This document shows positions 1-7,176 of a stretch of DNA of 17,226 nt, one piece after another. A model generated the notes under the pieces. The model saw only the letters and a list, made by a program, of their open reading frames with translations. It did no database searches and was not told the origin of the DNA. Within the stretch, counting starts at the first letter, position 1. The number at the start of each line of letters is the position of its first letter. This DNA comes from JAQVYV01 sp964507305 (GTDB taxonomy: Bacteria > Bacillota > Clostridia > Saccharofermentanales > UBA5734). A program made the position numbers and the translations under genes. The stretch is taken from contig CAZDPQ010000052.1 in NCBI GenBank assembly GCA_964507305.1, positions 1 through 17,226 on the forward strand. Reading direction: 5' to 3'.

Positions 1-681
1 CAGAAGGACAGTCTGCGCTGCCAGTGCCGACAGAAGTACCGTCATTCTGCCAGGTCGAAGCTGCAGAAGACGGGAAACGACTTTCAAGAGAGACTTCAGG
101 CCGGCTTTTTCTTCATCTTCACCGGCAACGGTATTTTCGCGGAAGGCGGAAAGCTGTGCAAGTCCGTCCTCAGCGTGATAAAGGTCGATGTCCCGGATCG
201 CGGACCATTCTTCCGGAGTGAAGTGATCCGCGCCGGCAATGCCGGCGATCCGATCGGCAAGGCCGGCACAGCTGACCGGGGAACGGGAGGGCATGCCGGT
301 CTCACGGACAGGGAGACAGACAAACAGGATCCCGTCCCACGCCGGTATCCCCGCATCGTCCGGACGATAATAAGCTGCCGGATGAACGGACAGGCAAACC
401 GGATCGATCAGGCGGTCGGAGCACCAGGCAGCTGTCTTTAATAGACTGGTGAGAAAGCGGATCCAATCGCCCCTTGGAACGGAAGACAATGAAAAATGAT
501 CGTGGATCGGCCGTAGACCCTCTGTATCCCCATAGAAATGGATACCGCCTTCATCGGCGCCGATCCGGATCTTCACAAGCGGGCTTATCGCGGCCTTCTG
601 CATGCGATCGATCTGGTACTGGGCGATTTTTGCCGCGTCTTCAAAGGGCAGGTCCAGAAGATGCTCTCTATGTTCATTCAC
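1..681 (-). CDS. DUF6382-like protein of the tad pilus locus, partial (C-terminus beyond the left edge)
   Basis: The minus strand is open for 227 codons from a GTG at 681 to the window edge. The start is chosen because a GGGGGAGG ribosome binding site lies just upstream and the GTG overlaps the end of the pilin gene by 8 bases, a coupled arrangement; the nearby ATG (out of frame) hits a stop quickly. About residues 34-120 have alternating beta/helix patterning that resembles the DUF6382 domain (a segment like KIRIGADEGGIHFYGD, later DGILFVCLPV). In clostridial tad loci this domain usually precedes a transmembrane segment and a cytoplasmic or external FHA domain. The last visible residues (MTVLLSALAAQTVLL) look like the start of such a membrane helix. 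The family call rests on remembered pattern only. The role is not established; position implies a pilus accessory or regulatory protein. Confidence 0.6.
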   Translation of the reverse strand, partial: MNEHREHLLDLPFEDAAKIAQYQIDRMQKAAISPLVKIRIGADEGGIHFYGDTEGLRPIHDHFSLSSVPRGDWIRFLTSLLKTAAWCSDRLIDPVCLSVHPAAYYRPDDAGIPAWDGILFVCLPVRETGMPSRSPVSCAGLADRIAGIAGADHFTPEEWSAIRDIDLYHAEDGLAQLSAFRENTVAGEDEEKAGLKSLLKVVSRLLQLRPGRMTVLLSALAAQTVLL

Positions 682-862
682 GGAAAGGATCCTCCCCCGA
701 TTCGCAGGATGGTTCGGCATTTCCGAATGTCGAAGTCATCAGCTTCCTCGCATATGCGGTGATGGAAGAACGAAACATCAAGGCCAGGCTGATGAGGACG
801 GCAGCGATCAGCACGATTTCGACCGTGCCGAATCCTTTTCTTCCGGATACATGTGTGTTCAT
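674..862 (-). CDS. flp: Flp1-like small prepilin
   Basis: This 62-residue protein has a textbook type IV/Flp prepilin signature. A short basic leader (residues 1-10, ending RKG) is followed by F11-G-T-V-E15, so cleavage after G10 would leave the conserved Glu at +5, and then by one hydrophobic helix (about residues 14-32). A short polar tail rich in Glu/Ser closes it, as in the Flp1-like family of gram-positive tad loci. The ATG at 862 has AAGGAG eight bases upstream. It lies 44 bases after the platform gene and its stop overlaps the GTG of the next gene. It is the probable major or sole pilin subunit of this locus, polymerised at the membrane by the CpaF motor. The prepilin peptidase that would process it is not in the window. 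Confidence 0.85.
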   Translation of the reverse strand: MNTHVSGRKGFGTVEIVLIAAVLISLALMFRSSITAYARKLMTSTFGNAEPSCESGEDPFRE

Positions 863-906
863 TTCATGAATCTCCTTTCAATGGTACGATGGATCGCGGA
901 TATGGA

Positions 907-2445
907 TCAGATATTGCCGATGGTGATCAAAGCGGGAAGAGCCGAGATCAGGAGCACGCATATAAGCTGGATCATCATCGGCAGAAGCAATGTCAGGGAC
1001 GTTTCCTCCAGCTGCCTGCGTGCCGCAAGACGCGCCTGCTGCCAGCAAGCGCCGGCCTGCAGGCGCAGCATAGACAGGGTCTCCGTGCCGCCAGTCCTCC
1101 CGTATTGCGCGGCCAGGATCAGAGCGCCCGACACCGACGCGGACATCATTCTGCCTGCAAAAACATCAAGGGCGTCGCTGACCGCCATACCGGAAACAGC
1201 CGCCTTTTTCAGAAAAGACATTTCCCTGCGGAATTCAACCGAAGAATCCGCAAAGGCGTCCATACATATCCCGACCGCGCGCGAAAGCGTCATACCGTTC
1301 CCCAGAAGAGTGGACAGCAGGCTGATGAATCCGGGGACATCCCGCATGATCCTTGTCTGCCAGCATGCGATACGTCTTTGAAGGTCCAGATCATGCAGGA
1401 AAAGCATGGCCAGCGGGATCGCAGCCATGCTTATGGCCGCGCGCCCTGCCCAAGGCAGCGTCAGCGCGAAAAACAGGACGGTAAGCGCAGCCAGGGTGAT
1501 TTTGACGAAAAGATATTCCTCCAGCGGATCCTCTCTTTCTGGATACAAAAAAAGCAGCATCCTCTTCCGCGAAAGCAGAAATCCTTCCGGCAATGATCTG
1601 CCGGCGAGAGAGAGGAATCGCCTCGCTTTTCCGGACTTTCTGAAAAGAGTCCGGTACATAAAACCCAGTAATCCGGCGACCGATAAAACATCGCCTGCTT
1701 TACCGGCCGGACCGTCTGCATAAACGGAAGAGGAAATCGCGGACATGCTCATGCAATAGGCAAGGACCGACACGACAAAGGCGAAGAAGAAGCACAGTCT
1801 GCCGGCCGGATCCGTCCATGCCATCGCAACGTAATCCCGTGCGCCGGCATACAGACACCAAAGCACCAGGAAAGGCATTCCCGACATGATGGTGCTTTCC
1901 GCGCGCTTCCGCGATACATCGGAGGAGATGTCGCGGCTGACAGAAAGAAGCTCGCTGATCATGGTAAGGTTATGGCGCAGGATCAGGAGCATCTTTCCGC
2001 CGAGCAGGTCGGATCTGGTAAGCGCGTCAAACAGGGGCATCGCTTCGGGGCAGCGCAGACTGCCGGAGAACTCCTTCAGGGAGTCCTGAAAAGGATGCCC
2101 GAGACGGATTTTTTCCGAGAATAGATTCAGCGCCTTCACCATGGGCGACCGTTCTCCGAACAGAAGGATCATATCGGGGATCGCGCCGGCCAGGGCATTC
2201 GGCAGAACATGCCCGGAAGCCACGGAAGCGCAGAGATTTTCCATAAGGCTCCGGAGCTCTTCCCGCGCGGAAATGGCGCCGCGGGCGGAAAAATACCGCT
2301 TCAGGCTGCTTCGGACCGGAAAGGCCAGTGCGACGGCGCAAAGGATCCGCAAAGGCACCCCGGGCAGAAAAGGGACGGACAGCACATAAAGGATCCCGGA
2401 TGCCAGCACGATAACGGCTGTCGTGTTTCTGCGGGGAATCATCAT
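907..2445 (-). CDS. Fused TadB-TadC pilus inner-membrane platform protein
   Basis: One unbroken 512-codon frame contains two T2SSF-type modules. Part one has two membrane helices (about 9-27, 30-45), a cytoplasmic helical T2SSF domain (about 65-185) and two more helices (187-207, 215-236). A linker around 240-310 leads to part two: two helices (313-330, 335-350), a second T2SSF domain (about 369-485) and a C-terminal helix (485-507). TadB and TadC are normally separate proteins of about 300 residues each, so this reads as a fusion. The role by family is the membrane platform through which the CpaF ATPase drives Flp pilus assembly. The ATG overlaps the cpaF stop (ATGA), with AAGGAGG upstream, so the two are probably translationally coupled. 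No internal stop or frame change was seen. Assignment to the pilus platform is firm; exact TM borders are estimates. Confidence 0.85.
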   Translation of the reverse strand: MMIPRRNTTAVIVLASGILYVLSVPFLPGVPLRILCAVALAFPVRSSLKRYFSARGAISAREELRSLMENLCASVASGHVLPNALAGAIPDMILLFGERSPMVKALNLFSEKIRLGHPFQDSLKEFSGSLRCPEAMPLFDALTRSDLLGGKMLLILRHNLTMISELLSVSRDISSDVSRKRAESTIMSGMPFLVLWCLYAGARDYVAMAWTDPAGRLCFFFAFVVSVLAYCMSMSAISSSVYADGPAGKAGDVLSVAGLLGFMYRTLFRKSGKARRFLSLAGRSLPEGFLLSRKRMLLFLYPEREDPLEEYLFVKITLAALTVLFFALTLPWAGRAAISMAAIPLAMLFLHDLDLQRRIACWQTRIMRDVPGFISLLSTLLGNGMTLSRAVGICMDAFADSSVEFRREMSFLKKAAVSGMAVSDALDVFAGRMMSASVSGALILAAQYGRTGGTETLSMLRLQAGACWQQARLAARRQLEETSLTLLLPMMIQLICVLLISALPALITIGNI

Positions 2446-3602
2446 GAAACGGTCATCCTCCTTTCATATGCCGGCTGGACTTCGCTGCAGGCGGCTTCCG
2501 TGACACGGAATCCATCGTCCGCATAACCGTGGACCTCGATGATTTTCTCAATACGGCGTCCGCCTCCGGGCGCCCTCCCGAGGTGGACGACCAGGTCAAG
2601 GGCGGATGCGATCATGGAACAGATCACACCGGACGGAAGTCCGGATGTCTCCTGTACCATGACATTCAGCCTGGAAAGCATGTCTTCCGCGGAATTGCCG
2701 TGGCCGGTGCTCAGCGATCCCATATGTCCTGTGTTCATGGCCCAGAGCATGTCGGAAGCTTCCCGTCCCCGCACTTCTCCCACGATGATCCTGTCCGGCC
2801 TCATGCGAAGGGCGCAGCGGATCAGGTCCGAGACGGTGATCTCGCCCGATCCGTCCGGCATGGGCGGACGGGTCTCGAGCCTGACAAGGTCCGGCGTATT
2901 CTGCAGGTTCAGCTCCGGGGAGTCTTCGATCGTCACGATCCTTTCTGTCGAAGGGATATACGCGGACAGCACATTGAGGAAAGTAGTCTTTCCTGTGCCC
3001 GTCCCGCCGGAAATGAATATGTTTTTCTTTCCGGTCACGCTGTCGATCAGAAAATCCGCCTGGATTGCGGTCAGAAAACCGCAGCGGATCAGCGAGGCCA
3101 TGTCTGGACGGACTCCGGTAAACTTCCGGATCGTCAGAACGGGACCGTCCGGTGCAGCGGGGGGGAGCACCGCGCTTGCCCTTGAACCGTCTTTCAGCCG
3201 CAGATCCGCGATGGGATCGTTTTCGCTGAGGTTCTTGTTCTCTGCTGCGAAAATCCGCGCGATAACGTCGCCGAGATGCTTCGCATTGTCAAAAGAACGG
3301 TCGTATCTCCTGATGGCGCCAGAGGACTCGTAGAAAACGGCCGATGGTCCGTTCACCATGATCTCGGTGACATCCGGATCCTCGAACAGTGGCTGCAGGA
3401 TATCGTACCCGCGCATTTTTGAAAAAAGACTGTCCGCGATCTCCGCTTTTTCCCGCAGCCCGTACCGGCTTCCCGACAGGGAGTGTGAAACCGACCGCGA
3501 TACGATCCTCCGGAACGCATCATTGTCTGTGTCGGGGTGCTCGCGGACCGACCGCGCGATCCTTGACCGGATCTGTGCACCTTCAGGTACGTCCGCCTTC
3601 AT
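2442..3602 (-). CDS. cpaF: CpaF/TadA-family pilus assembly ATPase
   Basis: This 386-residue secretion ATPase powers Flp/Tad pilus assembly at the cytoplasmic face of the membrane. All family motifs are visible: Walker A GGTGTGKTT at residues 199-207 (Lys205), the Asp box IVTIEDSPEL at 222-231, Walker B RIIVGEVRG at 271-279 with catalytic Glu276, and the His box TGHMGSLSTGHGNS at 291-304. The N-terminal domain carries the usual LFEDPDVTEIMVNGP segment (72-86). Length is slightly short for CpaF because the N-terminal extension is small. The ATG at 3602 has AAGGAGG upstream; the gene overlaps the tadZ-like gene by 20 bases and the platform gene by 4. A run of seven C on the coding strand (G on plus, 3159-3165) lies within the sequence encoding VLPPAA. 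Confidence 0.95.
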   Translation of the reverse strand: MKADVPEGAQIRSRIARSVREHPDTDNDAFRRIVSRSVSHSLSGSRYGLREKAEIADSLFSKMRGYDILQPLFEDPDVTEIMVNGPSAVFYESSGAIRRYDRSFDNAKHLGDVIARIFAAENKNLSENDPIADLRLKDGSRASAVLPPAAPDGPVLTIRKFTGVRPDMASLIRCGFLTAIQADFLIDSVTGKKNIFISGGTGTGKTTFLNVLSAYIPSTERIVTIEDSPELNLQNTPDLVRLETRPPMPDGSGEITVSDLIRCALRMRPDRIIVGEVRGREASDMLWAMNTGHMGSLSTGHGNSAEDMLSRLNVMVQETSGLPSGVICSMIASALDLVVHLGRAPGGGRRIEKIIEVHGYADDGFRVTEAACSEVQPAYERRMTVS

Positions 3603-4521
3603 ATCCGCAGCCTCCTTCCGCGATGCATGAACATTCCTGCCGGATCACATCGCAGGAAACGGGAAGATTGGCGATCAGACCGGATAGTTCCTTGCCGTAT
3701 TCATGCGCTCGGAATCCCTCTTCGGAATGATTCAGGAGGATCAGGCTGTCGCACAGGATGCTTATTTTATAAATGAAGGAGAATGGGATCGATCCGCAGT
3801 GGATCATAATGCAATGCGCATACGCCGTATGAGCGTTCCACTTCCGAAGCGTATCCGCCAGGATGCGCACATGGTCCGGCAGGCATTCGTACAAGTCGTC
3901 GGAGCAGTCGAACGGTCTGAAATGGAGAATATTCCGGTCGGAAGGAGCCATGTAGATGCCGATCTCCTCATAGGGCAGACCACCCGACATGATCGCGAGC
4001 ATGGCATCCGATAAGGTGCTCCTGTCTCCCGTCTGCTCCGGTTCGATCAGGCATTCGTGCCTCGGGCACAGATCGATCAGGACCGGGATGTATCCTTCGG
4101 CCGATTTGGCATCTGCAAGCCGCAAAATGGCTTCGCGCCTGGATCTCCAGCATGCCTGCCCGGCGATGCAGCACAGGTTCCCGCCTGAAAGGGAAGAGGC
4201 TGTGAGCTCCGGATGGCTTTTCACATACTCATCCAGCATAAGCGCGAAATCACAAGCGGATGCATACCGGTAGATCCAGTCAGGCCCGCTGCTGCCGGAT
4301 GACCCATCCTTGAAATGGACAAGCCTGATCGCATGGGACCCCGGAGGAGGCGCCGCATGATCGGCCGGATCGTACAGGAGCAGCGTATCCGCATAGGAAA
4401 TTCTGGAACCATCCGGCGGGCATGCGAAGGTAAACGACGGAGCGAGCCGGGTGAGAACGGCGGTGAGCGTCTCACGGTAATGGAGATCATTGTCTGCGAT
4501 CAGAACCCGTATCTTGTCCAT
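3583..4521 (-). CDS. TadZ/CpaE-like pilus localisation protein lacking a P-loop
   Basis: This 312-residue protein opens the tad operon, the usual place for TadZ/CpaE, a ParA/MinD-like protein that positions the pilus machine. The N-terminus (IRVLIADNDLHYRE, Asp10/Asp12) looks like an atypical response-regulator receiver domain, as in CpaE. The second half has ParA-like strand patterning (GGNLCCIAGQACW near 135-147, then YIPVLIDLCP, and later SLILLNHSEE). Where a deviant Walker A (KGGxGKT) should stand there is GQACWRSRRE, with no Gly-Lys-Thr/Ser. It is therefore probably unable to bind ATP in the usual way. The C-terminus is Cys-rich (CDVIRQECSCIAEGGCG). The ATG at 4521 has AAGGGAG upstream. 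No convincing promoter was found in the 146 bases before it. Identity rests mainly on gene order plus weak pattern, so it is less sure than its neighbours. Confidence 0.65.
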   Translation of the reverse strand: MDKIRVLIADNDLHYRETLTAVLTRLAPSFTFACPPDGSRISYADTLLLYDPADHAAPPPGSHAIRLVHFKDGSSGSSGPDWIYRYASACDFALMLDEYVKSHPELTASSLSGGNLCCIAGQACWRSRREAILRLADAKSAEGYIPVLIDLCPRHECLIEPEQTGDRSTLSDAMLAIMSGGLPYEEIGIYMAPSDRNILHFRPFDCSDDLYECLPDHVRILADTLRKWNAHTAYAHCIMIHCGSIPFSFIYKISILCDSLILLNHSEEGFRAHEYGKELSGLIANLPVSCDVIRQECSCIAEGGCGYEGGRT

Positions 4522-4667
4522 ATCCGCTCCCTTCCGAAATTTCCGGCGGAGCAGGTATCAGGATGCCGTGAGGACGGCCCGTACCTCTCCGCTCCACAAT
4601 CATACCGCGGCAAAGAGAGGATGAGACCAAACAAAATGGATCTCTTCAGGACAAAACTATTGAAAAA

Positions 4668-6230
4668 TCAAGGATAGCACAGGACCGAAGGCCCTTCGCC
4701 GAGTCCACAGCCGGAGCCGGCCAAGAGGATGCCGTTGACCGTCAGACCGGAATGGACGCAGGATAAAAGAGTCTTTGCATCTTCAAAGGTCATGATATGG
4801 CCGGCAAACAGAAGGGGGACACCCGGCGGATAAGGGATGCAATCGGTGAACAGGATCCGTCCCTCCGAAGCCTCGAGCGGAACGGCTTCCGCTTTGACGC
4901 CAAGGCGGCGGACCGCGCCGAAGTCGATGGCTGTCCCGCAGGTGGATGCCTGGATCCGGCCGATGCGGCGCAGAAGATCCGCGATCTCTTCCGGAAGACC
5001 GTCCGCCACACGGGTCCTCCCGCCGTTCCCAGCGCTTCCGTATCCGCCTGCATCTCCGCCTCTGCTCCCATGCCGGCGCTCCCGTGCTGCTTCCCGGCAA
5101 AGCCGGTTCATCACATCGGACAGTAACGCAAAATCCTTGTCGGAATTCGCAAATTTGCAGATCAGGACCACGCTTGTGATATCCGCGTATTCGACAAAGA
5201 CCCCGTGCTTTGCGAACTCCGTGACCAGGTCTCCCGGCGTGATGCCGATGCCATACGGACGGATCACGATGCGGAACGGGTCCGAATCGCCCGCCGCTTG
5301 TCTCCCGCTGGGAGCGCCGCTCCCGGAAACCCGGTTCGGCAGACATCCCAGCCAGGCATTTTCCAGAGAATCATAGAAACGGCAGATCCTGCCGTACAAC
5401 CGGATAGACTCTTCAAGTCCGGCTGTTTCGAGAAAAGCCCGCGCATAATCCAGAGTCGCCGCGATCAGGAAGGAAGGGCTGGAAGTAGTGAGAGCCGTCA
5501 GCGCCCTTTCTGCTGCCGGAAGAGACACACGGCCCGAATCAAGCCCGCCGCGCGACAGATGCAGGAACGCTCCCTGCGTCAAGGCGGGCGTGGTCTTGTG
5601 GGCGCTGTGGATCACGATATCGCCGCCCGCAGAAAGGGCGGAAAGCGGCATGATGTCTGGAGCAAAAGCAAAATGCGTCCCGTGCGCTTCATCGACGGCA
5701 ACAGGGATGCCCCTGCGGTGCGCCGCTTCCATGACCGGACGGATATCGGATGCATGTCCCTCATAATCCGGCCGGGTGATGAAAACCATGGAAGCTTCAG
5801 GGTGCCGGCCGATCATTTCCGGAAGCTGCGCCTCCTCCGCGAAGACAGCCGTCAGTCCGAACATTCTGCATGCTTCCGCGAAGGAACGGTGAGAATTTCG
5901 CCCTGCCAGGATCAGACTACCGGGAACTGCAAGCGTGTAGACCGCGGCATGGACAGCGATGCTTGCCCCGGTCGTGACAAAAAAAGTCTTGCCGGAAACG
6001 AATGCCGCGCGGGCGAGCTCCAGTGCTTCAGCCATCCTTCCCTGCGGATGGATCAGGTCGTCCGTCAACGCAAACTCGGTCGTGTCGATCCGGAGCGCGT
6101 TGCGGTGAAGCCATTCCGGGAAGCCGAGCCCGGAAAAATGCCCCGGCATATGGTACGAAACCTTTTCGGTGCCGAGGCAATCGGATAACATCCGGAGGAT
6201 CGGTGTCTTGTCAAAGGGTATATCCTGCAT
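4668..6230 (-). CDS. PLP-dependent Orn/Lys/Arg decarboxylase-family enzyme
   Basis: A fold-type I PLP enzyme of about 520 residues, the size of Bacillus-type SpeA/YaaO decarboxylases that make agmatine or cadaverine from arginine or lysine. Visible marks are SYHMPGH at 25-31, VTTGAS at 85-90, the cofactor Asp motif DEAHG at 180-184, and the Schiff-base lysine in SAHKTTPALTQGA (Lys212). The C-terminal region has the family end domain with DCIPYPPGVPLL. Substrate cannot be read from sequence. An unusual Gly/Arg-rich low-complexity insert sits at about 384-409. The start is uncertain: the frame also has a TTG at 6245 overlapping the upstream stop, but the ATG at 6230 gives a standard N-terminus; neither has a good ribosome binding site, suggesting coupling to the upstream gene. 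It is cotranscribed with the QGG-rich gene. Confidence 0.85.
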   Translation of the reverse strand: MQDIPFDKTPILRMLSDCLGTEKVSYHMPGHFSGLGFPEWLHRNALRIDTTEFALTDDLIHPQGRMAEALELARAAFVSGKTFFVTTGASIAVHAAVYTLAVPGSLILAGRNSHRSFAEACRMFGLTAVFAEEAQLPEMIGRHPEASMVFITRPDYEGHASDIRPVMEAAHRRGIPVAVDEAHGTHFAFAPDIMPLSALSAGGDIVIHSAHKTTPALTQGAFLHLSRGGLDSGRVSLPAAERALTALTTSSPSFLIAATLDYARAFLETAGLEESIRLYGRICRFYDSLENAWLGCLPNRVSGSGAPSGRQAAGDSDPFRIVIRPYGIGITPGDLVTEFAKHGVFVEYADITSVVLICKFANSDKDFALLSDVMNRLCREAARERRHGSRGGDAGGYGSAGNGGRTRVADGLPEEIADLLRRIGRIQASTCGTAIDFGAVRRLGVKAEAVPLEASEGRILFTDCIPYPPGVPLLFAGHIMTFEDAKTLLSCVHSGLTVNGILLAGSGCGLGEGPSVLCYP

Positions 6231-6241
6231 GACTGTGAAAA

Positions 6242-6916
6242 TCAATCGATGCGCATGTTGTGGATCTCCGCGATTTCCAGCCAGATTTCCTTCTCGATGC
6301 GCTCATTGTCCTTGATGACATCGTCCAGGGTCTCCTCGATCCGGACCTTGCGCTCCTGCCAGTTGCGGGAAGGCCGGTCATTGCGCGGCTGCCCGCCGGC
6401 CTGCTGGGGGATGTCGGAACGTCCTGCACCGCCGGGCGTGTTCGCAGGACGCGGCGGACGGTCGGAAGTCCTTGCCTGGTCTCCCTGAGTCGGCCTGGGC
6501 TGCTGATTCGCAGGAGTCTGGCTTTGCCCTTCCTGCGGACGGGCATTACCCCGGGACTGCGGATAAGCCTGATTCTGGCGGTCTCCGCCGCCCTGCTGCT
6601 GGGGCGCTCTCCGGGGCTGTCCGCCCTGTTGCTGGGGATTTCTCCGGGGCTGGCCGCCGCCTCCGCCTTGCGGAAGGCTCCCTCCGCCTTGCGGAAGGCT
6701 CCCTCCGCCTTGCGGAAGGCTCCCGCTCTGGCTCTGGACGCCTGCGCCCTGCTGGACGCTCCCGTGCGCCGAGGGGTTGTGAGGACGCGGCCTTCTGCGA
6801 CGATTGCCGTGATGACCCGACCCGTAATTGCCGCCCCCGGAATGCCTGGGGCCCTGATTCTGCCGGGAAGGCGTGTCGCCGCCGGATGACGGCCTGCTTT
6901 GCGTATTCTGGTCCAT
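6242..6916 (-). CDS. Disordered QGG/Pro-rich protein with a conserved-looking C-terminal helix
   Basis: About 224 residues. Residues 1-170 or so are low complexity: Gln, Gly, Pro, Arg, Ser and Asn, with a basic patch (HHGNRRRRPRPH) and three tandem SLPQGGG units, followed by QQQGGQPRR-type blocks. This is intrinsically disordered and RGG-like, a composition often seen in RNA-binding or condensate-forming proteins; that role is inference only. The last 45 residues differ: a charged, heptad-compatible helix (RIEETLDDVIKDNERIEKEI) ending in MRID, likely the functional module. The ATG at 6916 is chosen over that at 6934 because GGAGGGG lies between them at ideal spacing. Its stop is 12 bases from the decarboxylase ATG (overlapping the alternative TTG). 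A good promoter lies just upstream. No family name is recognised. Confidence 0.75.
   Translation of the reverse strand: MDQNTQSRPSSGGDTPSRQNQGPRHSGGGNYGSGHHGNRRRRPRPHNPSAHGSVQQGAGVQSQSGSLPQGGGSLPQGGGSLPQGGGGGQPRRNPQQQGGQPRRAPQQQGGGDRQNQAYPQSRGNARPQEGQSQTPANQQPRPTQGDQARTSDRPPRPANTPGGAGRSDIPQQAGGQPRNDRPSRNWQERKVRIEETLDDVIKDNERIEKEIWLEIAEIHNMRID
6660..6722. repeat. Three perfect tandem 21-bp repeats inside the QGG-rich gene
   Basis: Units at 6660-6680, 6681-6701 and 6702-6722 are identical at the DNA level, and each encodes seven residues (SLPQGGG in the minus frame). The unit is a multiple of three, so gain or loss of copies would change repeat number without breaking the frame. Perfect nucleotide identity, including third positions, implies recent duplication or ongoing slippage. 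Confidence 0.95.
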
Positions 6917-6944
6917 GAAAACCCCTCCATGCATTGATAGTGCT

Positions 6945-6973
6945 ATTTTACCCGATTTTCATGTCATATACAA
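6945..6973 (-). promoter_or_regulatory. Sigma-A type promoter for the QGG-protein/decarboxylase operon
   Basis: On the minus strand TTGTAT (6968-6973) and TAAAAT (6945-6950) are separated by exactly 17 bases, 29 bases ahead of the ATG at 6916, with GGAGGGG between. Both hexamers match the consensus at four or five of six positions. Confidence 0.75.
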
Positions 6974-7080
6974 CCGATCGTCCGTTCTGTCGCTGAAAAC
7001 CCGCTGATATCCGCCTTTTTCACAATTGTTAATAGTTTTTACCAAAAAGACCGACCGCATTCCGTACTATCGACAAAATG

Positions 7081-7091
7081 TTATATTATAA
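7081..7091. promoter_or_regulatory. AT-rich palindrome in the probable htrA promoter region
   Basis: TTATA-T-TATAA is a perfect inverted repeat about 85 bases before the htrA start and contains -10-like hexamers (TATATT, TATTAT). No matching -35 was found at 16-18 bases, so the promoter call is weak; an activator- or alternative-sigma-dependent promoter is possible. The stretch 7081-7095 also matches the PerR consensus at 10 of 14 positions, which could be chance in AT-rich DNA. Confidence 0.3.
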
Positions 7092-7176
7092 ATAAGTGTA
7101 AGAAAAATGATGCACAAGAGAAAAGATGCAGAAGTAAATATTGAAAAGATCTCATATGATAACAGGAGGCTTTGAT

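Noticed and set aside
602..1596. Two long plus-strand open frames (602-1381 and 853-1596)
   Set aside because: They shadow the pilin, TadB-TadC fusion and part of the DUF6382-like gene, all of which have clear family features on the minus strand.
2529..3333. Two overlapping plus-strand frames of 218 and 264 codons
   Set aside because: Antisense to cpaF, whose Walker motifs are intact.
4522..4667. Terminator and promoter between the decarboxylase and the tad operon
   Set aside because: The only stem (GCCGT/ACGGC) lacks a T-run, and no hexamer pair with acceptable spacing was found, so neither is listed.
5205..6188. 327-codon plus-strand open frame
   Set aside because: Antisense to the PLP decarboxylase; Arg/Gln-rich nonsense composition and no ribosome binding site of note.
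6660..6722. CRISPR-like array
   Set aside because: Three 21-bp units abut directly with no spacers and stay in the coding frame; it is a coding tandem repeat.
6260..6918. Plus-strand frames with Leu/Ala-rich repeats across the QGG-rich gene
   Set aside because: The repeat is translatable on both strands. The minus frame has the promoter, the GGAGGGG site and a non-repetitive charged C-terminal helix, so it is the real gene.
7081..7095. PerR box upstream of htrA
   Set aside because: 10 of 14 matches in a short AT-rich stretch is not better than expected by chance, and htrA is not a usual PerR target; kept only as a palindrome of uncertain use.
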